64,000 nucleotides of DNA from Paraburkholderia ferrariae NBRC 106233 (GTDB lineage: Bacteria > Pseudomonadota > Gammaproteobacteria > Burkholderiales > Burkholderiaceae): NCBI RefSeq assembly GCF_000685035.1, contig NZ_BAYB01000029.1:62001-126000 (forward strand). Direction: 5' to 3'. How positions within the stretch are numbered: position 1 is the stretch's first letter; each line of letters begins with the position of its first letter. The notes below the pieces were generated by a model. The model saw only the letters and a list, made by a program, of their open reading frames with translations, was not told the DNA's origin and ran no database searches. A program made the position numbers and the translations under genes. Below are positions 1 through 7,965 of the stretch, piece after piece.

Positions 1-285
1 GCGCGACGCGCTGCCCGTCACGGCCGGGATCACCGGTCCGAGCGTGCGCGTGAGCGGCGGCAGGTGCGAGACGCGCCAGAGATGCTTGCGCGTGAGCGTG
101 TAGGGCATCTCGCCGATGACCTCGTGGTTGTGCCGGACCGTGGCGAGCGCCCAGTTTCCCTGCGTGGCGATGTCGAGCCACCAGGGCTCGTGAAAAAGCG
201 AATGGGCTGCGCGAGCAGGCGCCGCGCCGGCGGGGGCAGCCGGCAGCACACCGTCGCGCGGGGCGCGGTCTCGTACGGTCGTCAT
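1..285 (-). CDS. GNAT/FemAB-like acyltransferase, N-terminal part (cut by window edge)
   Basis: An open frame runs from an ATG at 283-285 off the left edge, giving the first 95 residues. After a variable Ala/Pro-rich leader of about 30 residues comes FHEPWWLDIA, then a segment with EVIGEMPY and LPPLTRTLGP. This order (a FHxPWWLD opening, then a PY strand, then PPLTxTLGP) is what I know from the N-terminal half of FemAB-like GNAT proteins that are often annotated only as 'GNAT family N-acetyltransferase'. The catalytic C-terminal part lies outside the window, so the substrate cannot be judged. Confidence 0.6.
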   Translation of the reverse strand, partial: MTTVRDRAPRDGVLPAAPAGAAPARAAHSLFHEPWWLDIATQGNWALATVRHNHEVIGEMPYTLTRKHLWRVSHLPPLTRTLGPVIPAVTGSASR

Positions 286-683
286 CGGTCACCCGTTCAT
301 GTCGTGCTGATGAACACGCGGTGTGCGATGGCCGGCGCGCTCCACGCCAGCGGACGCATCCCCTGTCCACCAGGTCTCCTGTCGCAGGGTGCGCCGTTCG
401 TGCTCAGCCAGATGTCTTGCGGCGCGCCTTTTCCGGGCTTCGGTCTTTGCGCACGCAAGGGTAGCGCGCGCGACTTGCCCGGACTTCAGTCTAGCGAGAT
501 GGTTCTGGCTGTTTACGCCAAGATCCAGCCATCCGCGAAAGCGCGGCGTTTTGCGCGGATTTTTCGTCCGACAATATCGGGCGTGCGGAAGGGGGCAGGC
601 GCGGCAGTTGCGTCCTGGGCGGCCCCTGGGTTGGTCCCTGGTTGGGTCCTGGTTGGACCCAGTCGAAGCCCGGGTGGGGTGCC
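286..683. other. Intergenic, no convincing gene
   Basis: About 400 bases between two leftward genes. Open frames here have arginine/proline-rich translations typical of non-coding high-GC DNA, and none has a good ribosome binding site. Around 628-665 there are three imperfect copies of a 12-base unit beginning GGTTGG. I see no hairpin with a T-run. Confidence 0.5.
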
Positions 684-833
684 CTATACCGGGTCTTTGC
701 TCGGCGGTCCTTCGGGCCGTTGCGGCTCCTCGCCGTGATGGCCGGGCGGCGGCGGCGTGAGTGGGTCGCGCTCGGGATCGCGCGTCGGATCGGCGAGCGG
801 ATCGGGCAGCGGATTCGTGTGCGAGCAGATCAT
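684..833 (-). CDS. Small proline-rich hypothetical protein
   Basis: 49 residues. Start chosen at the ATG at 831-833 because GAGGT lies about 8 bases upstream; a longer frame to 992 has no such site. The protein is hydrophilic and rich in Pro, Asp and Glu, with repeated DPxxDP units near the N-terminus and PPPPGHHGEE in the middle. It has no signal peptide, Cys or membrane segment. Similar short Pro/Asp-rich proteins are frequent orphan annotations in Burkholderiaceae; function unknown. Confidence 0.5.
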   Translation of the reverse strand: MICSHTNPLPDPLADPTRDPERDPLTPPPPGHHGEEPQRPEGPPSKDPV

Positions 834-1021
834 CGCGAATACCTCGTGTGTCGCAGCAGCCGTCGTGGCGGCGGGGCCGTTCTCCAATCTATAGCGTAGG
901 CGATGGCCGCACGTCCTGCGCAGTTTCGCGCGGCACGATGCGCGTGGCCGGGCACGACGCGGATGCGGCACCCATTGTTGCCGTTGAAGCAACGCTGTTT
1001 ATATGTCATCGAGGTTTCACA

Positions 1022-1324
1022 ATGACATCCCAGCCCTTAGACTCCAGCCTTTCTCGAAATTGGGGGACGCGAAGCGCCCCCGGTTTGTTCAGGCGGAGTG
1101 CGGTCATGGGTGCGGCAGTGATTGGGGTGGTGTTCGTAGCGGGCTTGCTGGGTGTGCCCTCGCTATTCGGTCACAACGAAGCCCACGCCAAACCGCAGGC
1201 CCCGCAGCAGGTTGCTGCGGGGCAGCCGCACATGCAAACGCAGCTTGCGGCGCCGGCCGAAGTCGCCGCTGCCGATACGGGTGTGCCTGTCGCCGCCGAA
1301 AGCGCCGCTATCGACCGTCCCTAA
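1022..1324 (+). CDS. Small single-pass membrane protein, hypothetical
   Basis: 100 residues. The ATG at 1022 follows GAGG at about -9, so this start is preferred over longer in-frame extensions. A hydrophobic segment at about residues 27-47 (AVMGAAVIGVVFVAGLLGVP) follows a basic stretch, so it is probably an N-in membrane anchor or uncleaved signal. The remaining C-terminal half is Ala/Gln/Pro-rich and looks disordered and exported. No domain recognised. It converges on mocA with a 13-base gap. Confidence 0.55.
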   Translation: MTSQPLDSSLSRNWGTRSAPGLFRRSAVMGAAVIGVVFVAGLLGVPSLFGHNEAHAKPQAPQQVAAGQPHMQTQLAAPAEVAAADTGVPVAAESAAIDRP

Positions 1325-1337
1325 GCCGCGCCGGGCG

Positions 1338-1925
1338 TTACATGCCGCTCAGGTCGGCCGGCGTATCGACGTCGCGCAGGATGCCGGGGTCGTTCACGTC
1401 GATGCGCGTGAGTGGATGGCTGGCGAGCAGCGCGCGGGCGCCGGCGTCGCCGTCGAGCGCGAGCAGCGCGTCGCGATGCTCGAAGCCGAAGCCCACAGGG
1501 TGTCCGCGCTGTCCCTGGTAGAAGGGTGCGGCGATCGAAGCGCCTTCGTCGATGGCGCGCGCCACCTCGGCAATCGTCTGGACCGCAATGCGCGGCATGT
1601 CGGCGAGCGCCACGATCCAGCTTTCCGCCTCCGCGGCCGCGCTCACGCCGGCCGCGAGGCTTGCGCCCATGCCTCTCACCGCATCCGCGGAAAACACCAC
1701 GTCGCAGCCCGCTTCGTTGAGCACCCAGGCGAGCGTTTCCGCGCCGGGGCGCACCACGGCCACCACCTTGGGAACGACGAGCAGCAGCCGGTGCGCGGCC
1801 TCGCGCGCGACGCTGGTGCCGTCGGGCAGCGGGGCGAGGAGTTTGTTGCGCAGACCCTCCGGGTCGAAGCGCGACCCGGTGCCGGCGGCGAGAAGAACGC
1901 CGGTGGCAAGCGATGCGTAGGCCAT
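1338..1925 (-). CDS. mocA: Molybdenum cofactor cytidylyltransferase (MocA-like)
   Basis: 195 residues, normal length for a MobA/MocA-type NTP transferase. The nucleotide-binding signature LAAGTGSRF is at residues 12-20, followed by NKLLAPL, and LADMP lies at about 107. MocA joins CTP to molybdopterin to make the MCD cofactor used by xanthine-oxidase-family enzymes. It lies just downstream of, and on the same strand as, paoC/paoB/paoA, which encode exactly such an enzyme, so the cytidylyl (rather than guanylyl) assignment rests largely on context. The 157-base gap to paoC leaves open whether it shares their transcript. Confidence 0.8.
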   Translation of the reverse strand: MAYASLATGVLLAAGTGSRFDPEGLRNKLLAPLPDGTSVAREAAHRLLLVVPKVVAVVRPGAETLAWVLNEAGCDVVFSADAVRGMGASLAAGVSAAAEAESWIVALADMPRIAVQTIAEVARAIDEGASIAAPFYQGQRGHPVGFGFEHRDALLALDGDAGARALLASHPLTRIDVNDPGILRDVDTPADLSGM

Positions 1926-2082
1926 GGGTGTCTCGTGTCTCGCGCGCGAGAAAGGGAAGCGTCGATTGTGCGGCGCAAGCGCGCGTGAGGCAAGGCCCGC
2001 GCGCGCAATCCGTCTGCCCGGGCGCGTTCCGGCGGGAACGGCGGCCAGGCGGATCGCGCGGCGCGGGCGAACGGGGGGCGAG

Positions 2083-4308
2083 CTAGGCCGTCATTTGCGG
2101 CACGACCTTGTCGAGCGTAATGGGCAGATCGCGCACCCGTACGCCCGTTGCGTGGTACACGGCATTGGCAATCGCCGCCGGCACGCCGGTAATGCCGATC
2201 TCGCCGATACCGCGCACGCCGAGCGCATTGAAGCGCGTATCGGGCGGCCCGACGAACTGCACGTCCAACTCGCCGATATCGGCATTCACGGGCACGTGGT
2301 ACTCCGCGAGATTGCCGTTCACGATGCGCCCGAAGCGCGGATCGAGCAGCGCCTCTTCTTCGAGTGCCGTTGCCACGCCCCAGACCATGCCGCCCATCAA
2401 CTGGCTGCGCGCGGTCTTTTCGTTGAGCAGACGGCCCACGTCGTACACGCCCACGATGCGCGCGACGCGGATCGTGCCCAGGTCCGCATCGACGTGCACT
2501 TCGGCGTAGACCGCACCGAACGAGTGGAACGCGTACTGCTGGCGCTCGCTGCCGGGCTTCGTCGTGGCCACGGCTTCGATGGGCTTGCCGCCCGCGCGCG
2601 CGAGGATCGCGGCGGCAGGGTCGCGGCGCGAGGTGTCGCGGCGCACGACGACCCAGCCTTCCTGCACCGCGACCTCTTCGGGTGCCGCGCCATGAACCGG
2701 GGACGCGGGGTCCGCGAGCGCCAGCGCGATCAGCTTGTCGCGCACCTGCTGCCCGGCGGCCTGCACCGCGGGCGCGACGCTCGCCGCCGACTGCGAGCCG
2801 CCCGAGCCCGGCGCGCGCGGCAGCGTGGAGTCACCGAGCGCGAAGTGAATGCGCTCGGGCGGAAAGCCGAGGGCGTCCGAGGCCACCTGGGTCATCACCG
2901 TGTACGTTCCGGTGCCGAGATCCTGCGTGCCGGAGGCCACCATCGCGCTGCCGTTGGGCAGGATGCGCGCGATCGCGGCGGCCTCGCTGCGGTTCGCGGG
3001 GTAGGTGGCGCTCGCCATGCCGAGGCCGACCAGCGTGTTGCCCTCGCGCATCGAACGCGGCGTTGAGGTGCGGCGCGACCAGCCGAAGCGCCGGGCGCCC
3101 GTTTCGTAGCATTCGCGCAGCGCCTTCGAGGACCATGGCTTGCCGTCCTGCGGCTCGACTTCGGCATAGTTGGCGAGGCGCAGCGCCACCGGGTCCATCT
3201 TCAACTGCCAGGCCAGTTCGTCCATGGCCGATTCGAGTGCGAACGAGCCCGTGGTTTCGCCGGGCGCCCGCGTGAAAGTCGGCGTGCCCACGTTGAGCGG
3301 CACCACGCGATGGCTCGTGCTCTGGTTCGGCACGGCGTACATCATGCGCGTGACGAGGCCCGACATCTCGGTCCAGTCTTCGAACGTGGAGGTGTGCGCG
3401 AAGGTGTCGTGGCGCATGCCGGTGAGCGTGCCGTTCGGGTGCGCCGCGATCTGGATGTGCTGCTCGGTGCGCGGCCTGCTGCCTACGGGGCCGAACATCT
3501 GCGGCCGCGCGAGCGCGAGGCGCACGGGCCGCCCCGTCTGTTTGGCCGCCATCGCGCACAGGCTCACGTGCGACCACGACGACCCCTTGCAGCCGAAACC
3601 GCCGCCGATGAACGGCGAGATCACGCGCACGTTATCGGCAGGAATGCCAAGTACCCCCGCCACTGCCGCGCGCGTGCCCGATACGCCCTGGGTGGCGTCG
3701 TAGAGCGTGAGGTCGGGGCCGTCCCAGTGCGCCATCGTCGCGTGGGGTTCCATGGGGTTGTGGAACTGCATGGGCGTCGTGTAGACCGCGTCGAGGCGCA
3801 CCGTGCCTTCCTGCAGCCCCGCTTCGGGGTTGCCGCGCGCCGAATCGACAGGGCGCGCCGGCTGGCTGGGCGGCACGTGGGCGCCGGCCTTCGCGCTCGC
3901 GAAATCGAGCGTGGCGGGGGACGCCGCGTACGTCAGGCTCACGTGGCGCGCGGCATCCGTTGCGTGCTCGAAGGTGTCGGCCACCACGACGGCCACGGGC
4001 TCGTTGCTGTAGCGCACCACGTTGTCCTGCAGCAGCGTGAGGTGCCGGCCCGCGGGCGGGCTGAGCGGCGGGCGGCCGCCATTGGGCAGGCGCATGGCGT
4101 TCTGATACGTCATCACCAGCAGCACGCCGGGCATTTGCTGCGCGCGGCGCGTGTCGATGGCGGTAATCGTGCCGCTCGATATCGTGCTGGTGACGAGGAC
4201 GGCATGCGCGAGGCGCGACTCGGGAAAGTCGGCGGCGTAGTGCGCGTTGCCCGTGACCTTGAGGATGCCGTCGATACGGTCGAGCGGCTGACCCGTGAGG
4301 TTGCTCAT
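2083..4308 (-). CDS. paoC: Aldehyde oxidoreductase, molybdenum-binding subunit (PaoC/YagR-like)
   Basis: 741 residues from the ATG at 4306-4308, which overlaps the paoB stop as ATGA; the frame is open further upstream but that stretch is antisense-like. The large subunit of a xanthine-oxidase-family heterotrimer binds Mo-MCD. It opens with the typical DRIDGILKVTGNAHYAAD, has the cofactor loop GGGFGCKG at about residue 235, and carries GIGEIG near residue 700, whose Glu is the catalytic base in the family. There is no signal peptide; in E. coli the complex is exported through the Tat signal of the small subunit. The E. coli enzyme oxidises aromatic aldehydes to acids; the substrate here is inferred. 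Confidence 0.88.
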   Translation of the reverse strand: MSNLTGQPLDRIDGILKVTGNAHYAADFPESRLAHAVLVTSTISSGTITAIDTRRAQQMPGVLLVMTYQNAMRLPNGGRPPLSPPAGRHLTLLQDNVVRYSNEPVAVVVADTFEHATDAARHVSLTYAASPATLDFASAKAGAHVPPSQPARPVDSARGNPEAGLQEGTVRLDAVYTTPMQFHNPMEPHATMAHWDGPDLTLYDATQGVSGTRAAVAGVLGIPADNVRVISPFIGGGFGCKGSSWSHVSLCAMAAKQTGRPVRLALARPQMFGPVGSRPRTEQHIQIAAHPNGTLTGMRHDTFAHTSTFEDWTEMSGLVTRMMYAVPNQSTSHRVVPLNVGTPTFTRAPGETTGSFALESAMDELAWQLKMDPVALRLANYAEVEPQDGKPWSSKALRECYETGARRFGWSRRTSTPRSMREGNTLVGLGMASATYPANRSEAAAIARILPNGSAMVASGTQDLGTGTYTVMTQVASDALGFPPERIHFALGDSTLPRAPGSGGSQSAASVAPAVQAAGQQVRDKLIALALADPASPVHGAAPEEVAVQEGWVVVRRDTSRRDPAAAILARAGGKPIEAVATTKPGSERQQYAFHSFGAVYAEVHVDADLGTIRVARIVGVYDVGRLLNEKTARSQLMGGMVWGVATALEEEALLDPRFGRIVNGNLAEYHVPVNADIGELDVQFVGPPDTRFNALGVRGIGEIGITGVPAAIANAVYHATGVRVRDLPITLDKVVPQMTA

Positions 4309-5306
4309 GCGAAATCTCCCGTCTGGCCCGCGGCCAGCAGCACCGAGCGGACAATCGCGCGCTGCGCGAGCGCGACCTTGAACGCGTTGCCCTTGAGCGG
4401 CTGCGCACTCGCGAGTTCGGCGGCAGCGGCTTCGCGCAGCGTCGCCGCATTGAGTGGCTGCCCCGTGATGCGCGCCTCCACGACGCCCGCGCGCCATGGA
4501 CGATGCGCGACGCCGCCCAGCGCCACGCGCGCGGCCTGCACCGTATGGCCGTCCATCTGCAACGCCGCCGCCACGGAAACGAGCGCGAACGCGTAGCTCG
4601 CGCGGTCGCGCACCTTGAGGTAGTGCGCGTGATCGCTGAACGCCGGCGGCGGCAGATCGACCGAGGTGATCAGCTCGCCCGGTTGCAGCGTGGTGTCGAG
4701 ATCGGGACGGTCGCCGGGCAGACGATGAAACTGCGCGAACGGGATCGCGCGCGTACTGTTAGGACCGCTTACCTGTACGGTCGCATCGAGTGCGGCGAGC
4801 GCAACGCTCATATCGGACGGATTGACGGCAACGCATTGCGGGCTCGCGCCGAGGATCGCGTGCATGCGGTTGAAGCCGCCCGCCGCCGCGCAGCCGCTTC
4901 CCGGTATGCGCTTGTTGCATTGCGTGAAGGCGGTGTCGTAGAAGTAGCCGCAGCGCGTGCGCTGCATGAGATTGCCGCCCACCGTCGCCATATTGCGCAA
5001 CTGGGCCGAGGCGCCCGAGAGCAGCGCCTGCGTGAGCAGGGGATAGCGCGTGCGCACGAGCGCGTGATTGGCGGCGTCGCTGTTGCGCACGAGCGCGCCG
5101 ATGCGCAGGCCGCCGTCGGGGAGCGTTTCGACGTTCTGCAAGGCCGTGAGCCGCGTGATGTCGATGAGCGTTACGGGGTGCGCCACGCCGCCCTTCATGA
5201 GATCGAGCAGGTTCGTGCCGCCGCCGATGAAGACGGCGCCGGGCTGCTGCGCGGCCTGGATTGCACCGTTGACGTCGGCGGCGCGCTGGTAGGAGATGGC
5301 ATCCAT
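4305..5306 (-). CDS. paoB: Aldehyde oxidoreductase, FAD-binding subunit (PaoB/YagS-like)
   Basis: 333 residues. Opens with MDAISYQRA; the FAD-binding loop IGGGTNLLDLMKGG is at about residues 27-40 and MATVGGNLMQRTRC near 106-120. A cysteine-rich insert (TRCGYFYD, TQCNKR, GSGCAAAGG) matches the extra 4Fe-4S loop known from E. coli PaoB, which ordinary xanthine dehydrogenase FAD subunits lack. A good GGGAGG site precedes the ATG. The gene lies between paoA (16-base gap) and paoC (4-base overlap), so the three are translationally coupled. Confidence 0.88.
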   Translation of the reverse strand: MDAISYQRAADVNGAIQAAQQPGAVFIGGGTNLLDLMKGGVAHPVTLIDITRLTALQNVETLPDGGLRIGALVRNSDAANHALVRTRYPLLTQALLSGASAQLRNMATVGGNLMQRTRCGYFYDTAFTQCNKRIPGSGCAAAGGFNRMHAILGASPQCVAVNPSDMSVALAALDATVQVSGPNSTRAIPFAQFHRLPGDRPDLDTTLQPGELITSVDLPPPAFSDHAHYLKVRDRASYAFALVSVAAALQMDGHTVQAARVALGGVAHRPWRAGVVEARITGQPLNAATLREAAAAELASAQPLKGNAFKVALAQRAIVRSVLLAAGQTGDFA

Positions 5307-5322
5307 GGCGAACGCCTCCCGT

Positions 5323-6006
5323 TCACGCGCTGGCCGCGTGCGCGTCGCGCACCGCGGCCACGATGTTCGCGTAGGCGCCGCAGCGGCACAGGTTGCCGCT
5401 CATGCGTTCGCGGATCTCGGCGTCGCTTAGCTGCGCGGGGCGTGCGCTCACGTCGTGCGTCACGGCGCTTGCCGTGCCCGCGTTGAACTCGCTGATGCAC
5501 GCGGTCGCCGAGCACAACTGCCCCGGCGTACAGTAGCCGCACTGGAAGGCGTCGTTGTCGATGAAGGCGCGCTGCACGGGACTCAGGGCCGTCGCGCTCG
5601 CGAGGCCCTCGACCGTCGTGATGCGCTCGCCTTCGTGCATGACCGCGAGCGTCAGGCACGCGTTGATTCTGCGGCCGTCCGCGAGCACAGTGCACGCGCC
5701 GCACTGGCCGCGGTCGCAGCCTTTCTTCGTGCCGGTGAGGCCGGCGTAATCGCGCAACGCGTCGAGCAGCGTGACGCGAGGCTCGATATGCAGCACGTAC
5801 TCGCGGCCGTTGATGCTCAGATGCACCGGCTGGGGCGGTGCCGCGCGCACAGACGCAGCGGGATTGGCGGCGGGCGGATCGTTCTGCGCGTGCAGATGCG
5901 GCGTTGCGCCCAGTGCGGCGGCGGCCGCCGCCGACTGCAGGAAGCGGCGGCGCGAGACATCGGCCGGCGCGGGCTCGCCCGCGTCGTTGGGGAGATCTTT
6001 GGACAT
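5323..6006 (-). CDS. paoA: Aldehyde oxidoreductase, 2Fe-2S subunit with Tat signal (PaoA/YagT-like)
   Basis: 227 residues if the ATG at 6004-6006 is used; an in-frame ATG at 6024 is also possible and neither has an ideal Shine-Dalgarno. A twin-arginine signal SRRRFLQSAAAAAALGA is followed by the mature protein. Two 2Fe-2S clusters are visible: the plant-type CDRGQCGACTVL with a further Cys in NACLTLAV, and the helical CGYCTPGQ / CRCGAYANI. First gene of the paoA-paoB-paoC operon. The Tat signal implies that the folded, cofactor-loaded trimer acts in the periplasm. No PaoD-type maturation chaperone is adjacent. Confidence 0.88.
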   Translation of the reverse strand: MSKDLPNDAGEPAPADVSRRRFLQSAAAAAALGATPHLHAQNDPPAANPAASVRAAPPQPVHLSINGREYVLHIEPRVTLLDALRDYAGLTGTKKGCDRGQCGACTVLADGRRINACLTLAVMHEGERITTVEGLASATALSPVQRAFIDNDAFQCGYCTPGQLCSATACISEFNAGTASAVTHDVSARPAQLSDAEIRERMSGNLCRCGAYANIVAAVRDAHAASA

Positions 6007-6446
6007 GGCGTTCGGCGGCTCCATCGAAGGACGGAAACGCACCTGCGCGCGGTCGCTTGAGATTCGGCCGGCAGCAGCGTGCGGACCTCGGCTTGATAGC
6101 AATTCCGATACCGCGAAGTCGCGCGGTGTGCCGCGGTTGGGGGCCGGTGTCAGGCGGCTTCGAGCGCGGCGACTTGACGGGCGCGATTCACGTGATACGC
6201 GACGAAAGGTGCCGCAAAAACCCGTGCGGCCGTTTCGTCAGATCTGCACGTTGCGCCTGCCGGCCGGGAAAGTAAAGGGTCCGGGGGAGAAACTTTCGTG
6301 ACGTGCGCGAGCATGGCGCAAGACTGGCAAAGGGCTGACGTCAGGCTGGCGGAATGGACAGAAATCGTTCTTCTCGATGTCGGATTGACGTCCGCTGGCG
6401 ACATCTTTAACGAGCACCAAACACGGCCGGCGATGCCCCCACTCGC
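6007..6446. other. Intergenic: paoA upstream region
   Basis: About 440 bases between the paoA start and the piuC stop, both on the minus strand. It should contain the paoABC promoter. I could not pick a convincing -35/-10 pair, operator or terminator, and open frames here look spurious. Confidence 0.5.
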
Positions 6447-7130
6447 TCACACGTCGGCCCAGCGGCGCAGCAGGTTGTGATAAATGCCCGTGAGGCTCAC
6501 CACCGTAGGGTCGTTCGTTCCCTGCTGCGCGTTGAGCCGCTGGATATCGTTGTCGAGCTGATAGAGCAGCGAGCGCCCGGCGTCGTCGCGCACCATGCTT
6601 TGAATCCAGAAGAACGACGCCACGCGCACGCCGCGCGTGACGGGCGTCACGCGATGCAGGCTCGAAGCCGGGTAGAGCACCAGATCGCCGGCGGGCAGCT
6701 TCACGCGGTGCGTGCCGTAGGTGTCGTCCACGCAAAGCTCGCCGCCGTCGTAGCTCTCGGGGTCGGCAAGAAAGAGCGTGGCCGAGAGATCGCTGCGCAC
6801 GCGAAAATCGCTGCCGCGCAACAGGCGGATGGCGTTGTCCACATGCGTGCCGAAGCCGTCGCCGCCGGCGTAGCGGTTGAAGAGCGGCGGGAACACCTTG
6901 AGCGGCAGCGCCGCCGAAAAAAACCTGGCATGGCTTGCGAGTGCGTCTTCTATCGCGCGTCCCACCGTGCGCGCGGCCGCCGAGCCTTCGGGCAGCTGCT
7001 CGTTGCGCTTGACCTGCGCCGACTGCATGCCCGACGTGGCGTTGCCGTCGATCCAGTGCGCCGCGTCGAGCACCTCGCGGCATTGGCGAACCTGCTCGGC
7101 AGACAGCACGCCGGGGATGTGCAGCATCAT
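6447..7130 (-). CDS. piuC: PKHD-type Fe(II)/2-oxoglutarate dioxygenase (PiuC-like)
   Basis: 227 residues, the usual size of PKHD-type hydroxylases. The facial triad is visible as H96 and D98 (GFGTHVDN) and H159 (SSLHRVTP), with R169 for 2-oxoglutarate. The family is regularly found next to TonB-dependent catecholate siderophore receptors and is thought to modify siderophores or their receptor; its exact reaction is not firmly established. It begins inside the 3' end of the Sel1-repeat gene (ATGA overlap) and so belongs to the iron-uptake operon starting at the receptor gene. Confidence 0.85.
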   Translation of the reverse strand: MMLHIPGVLSAEQVRQCREVLDAAHWIDGNATSGMQSAQVKRNEQLPEGSAAARTVGRAIEDALASHARFFSAALPLKVFPPLFNRYAGGDGFGTHVDNAIRLLRGSDFRVRSDLSATLFLADPESYDGGELCVDDTYGTHRVKLPAGDLVLYPASSLHRVTPVTRGVRVASFFWIQSMVRDDAGRSLLYQLDNDIQRLNAQQGTNDPTVVSLTGIYHNLLRRWADV

Positions 7131-7960
7131 GCGAGGGCACTCCCGCGCGTTGTGCGCGCCGTGCCCAGCGCGGCGGCAAAGCGCCGGAACGCGTCGAGCG
7201 GCGCGTGCGCGAGCCAGGTCTGCATCTGCGCGATGAAGGACGGCGTGGCATGCGCGCTGGCGCGGGCGAGCCACACGAGCGCCTCGTCGATTTCGCCGCG
7301 CAGGGCGAGCAGCCGTGCATAGTTGAACTGGCCGCGAAAATCGCCGCCGTGCGCGGCCTCGCGATAGTAGTGCCGCGCCTGTTCGAGATCGGCGTCGACC
7401 ACCCAGCCGTCCTCGTAAAAGCTGCCGATGAAGTTCAGCGACTTCACGTGGCCCAGCGCCGCCGCGCGGCGAAACCAGTCGAGCGCTTCGGCGCGATTTT
7501 CCTCGATGCCGCGGCCGAGCGCGAGCGAAGACGCATAGTTGTACATGCCCCAGTCGAGCCCGGCGCGCGCGGCAAGCCGATACCAGTACACGGCAACCGG
7601 CGCGCACGCCAGGGTGCCCCAGCCATTCTCGTAGCAGCGGCCGAGCATGTTCATCGCCATCGGATGATCGCGGCGCGCTGCGTGGCGAAACCAGGTGAAC
7701 GCGCCTTCCAGGTCGCGTTCGACGCCGTGGGCGTCGAGCAGAAATTGCCCGTAGACCGCCTGCGCTTCCACGATGCCGTTGTGCGCCGCCGCCGCCACCC
7801 ACGCGGCGGCGCGCTCGGGCGACCCCGCGAGAATGGCCGCGAATTCCTCGGCGGTGACGTTCGCGAGCCGCCGCAGCGGCACCCGTTCGTGCAGCGGAAG
7901 TTCATTGACGGATTCGCCGCTCACGGCCCGGGGCGAAGCGATTTCACGGTGTGGACGCAT
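7127..7960 (-). CDS. Sel1-repeat (tetratricopeptide-like) protein
   Basis: 277 residues. From about residue 60 onward there are six or so Sel1-like repeats of about 36 residues, recognised by cores such as AFTWFRHAARRDHPMAMNML and EALDWFRRAAALGHVKSLNF. No signal peptide or membrane segment is seen, so it is probably cytoplasmic and acts as a protein-binding scaffold. It sits 5 bases downstream of the TonB receptor and overlaps piuC, so it is part of the same transcript; Sel1 genes between a PiuA-type receptor and piuC are, to my knowledge, recurrent in Burkholderiales. Molecular role unknown. Confidence 0.8.
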   Translation of the reverse strand: MRPHREIASPRAVSGESVNELPLHERVPLRRLANVTAEEFAAILAGSPERAAAWVAAAAHNGIVEAQAVYGQFLLDAHGVERDLEGAFTWFRHAARRDHPMAMNMLGRCYENGWGTLACAPVAVYWYRLAARAGLDWGMYNYASSLALGRGIEENRAEALDWFRRAAALGHVKSLNFIGSFYEDGWVVDADLEQARHYYREAAHGGDFRGQFNYARLLALRGEIDEALVWLARASAHATPSFIAQMQTWLAHAPLDAFRRFAAALGTARTTRGSALA

Positions 7961-7965
7961 GACGA

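Noticed and set aside
628..665. Tandem GGTTGG-type repeat as a regulatory array
   Set aside because: Three imperfect copies with no link to a gene start; too little to support a function.
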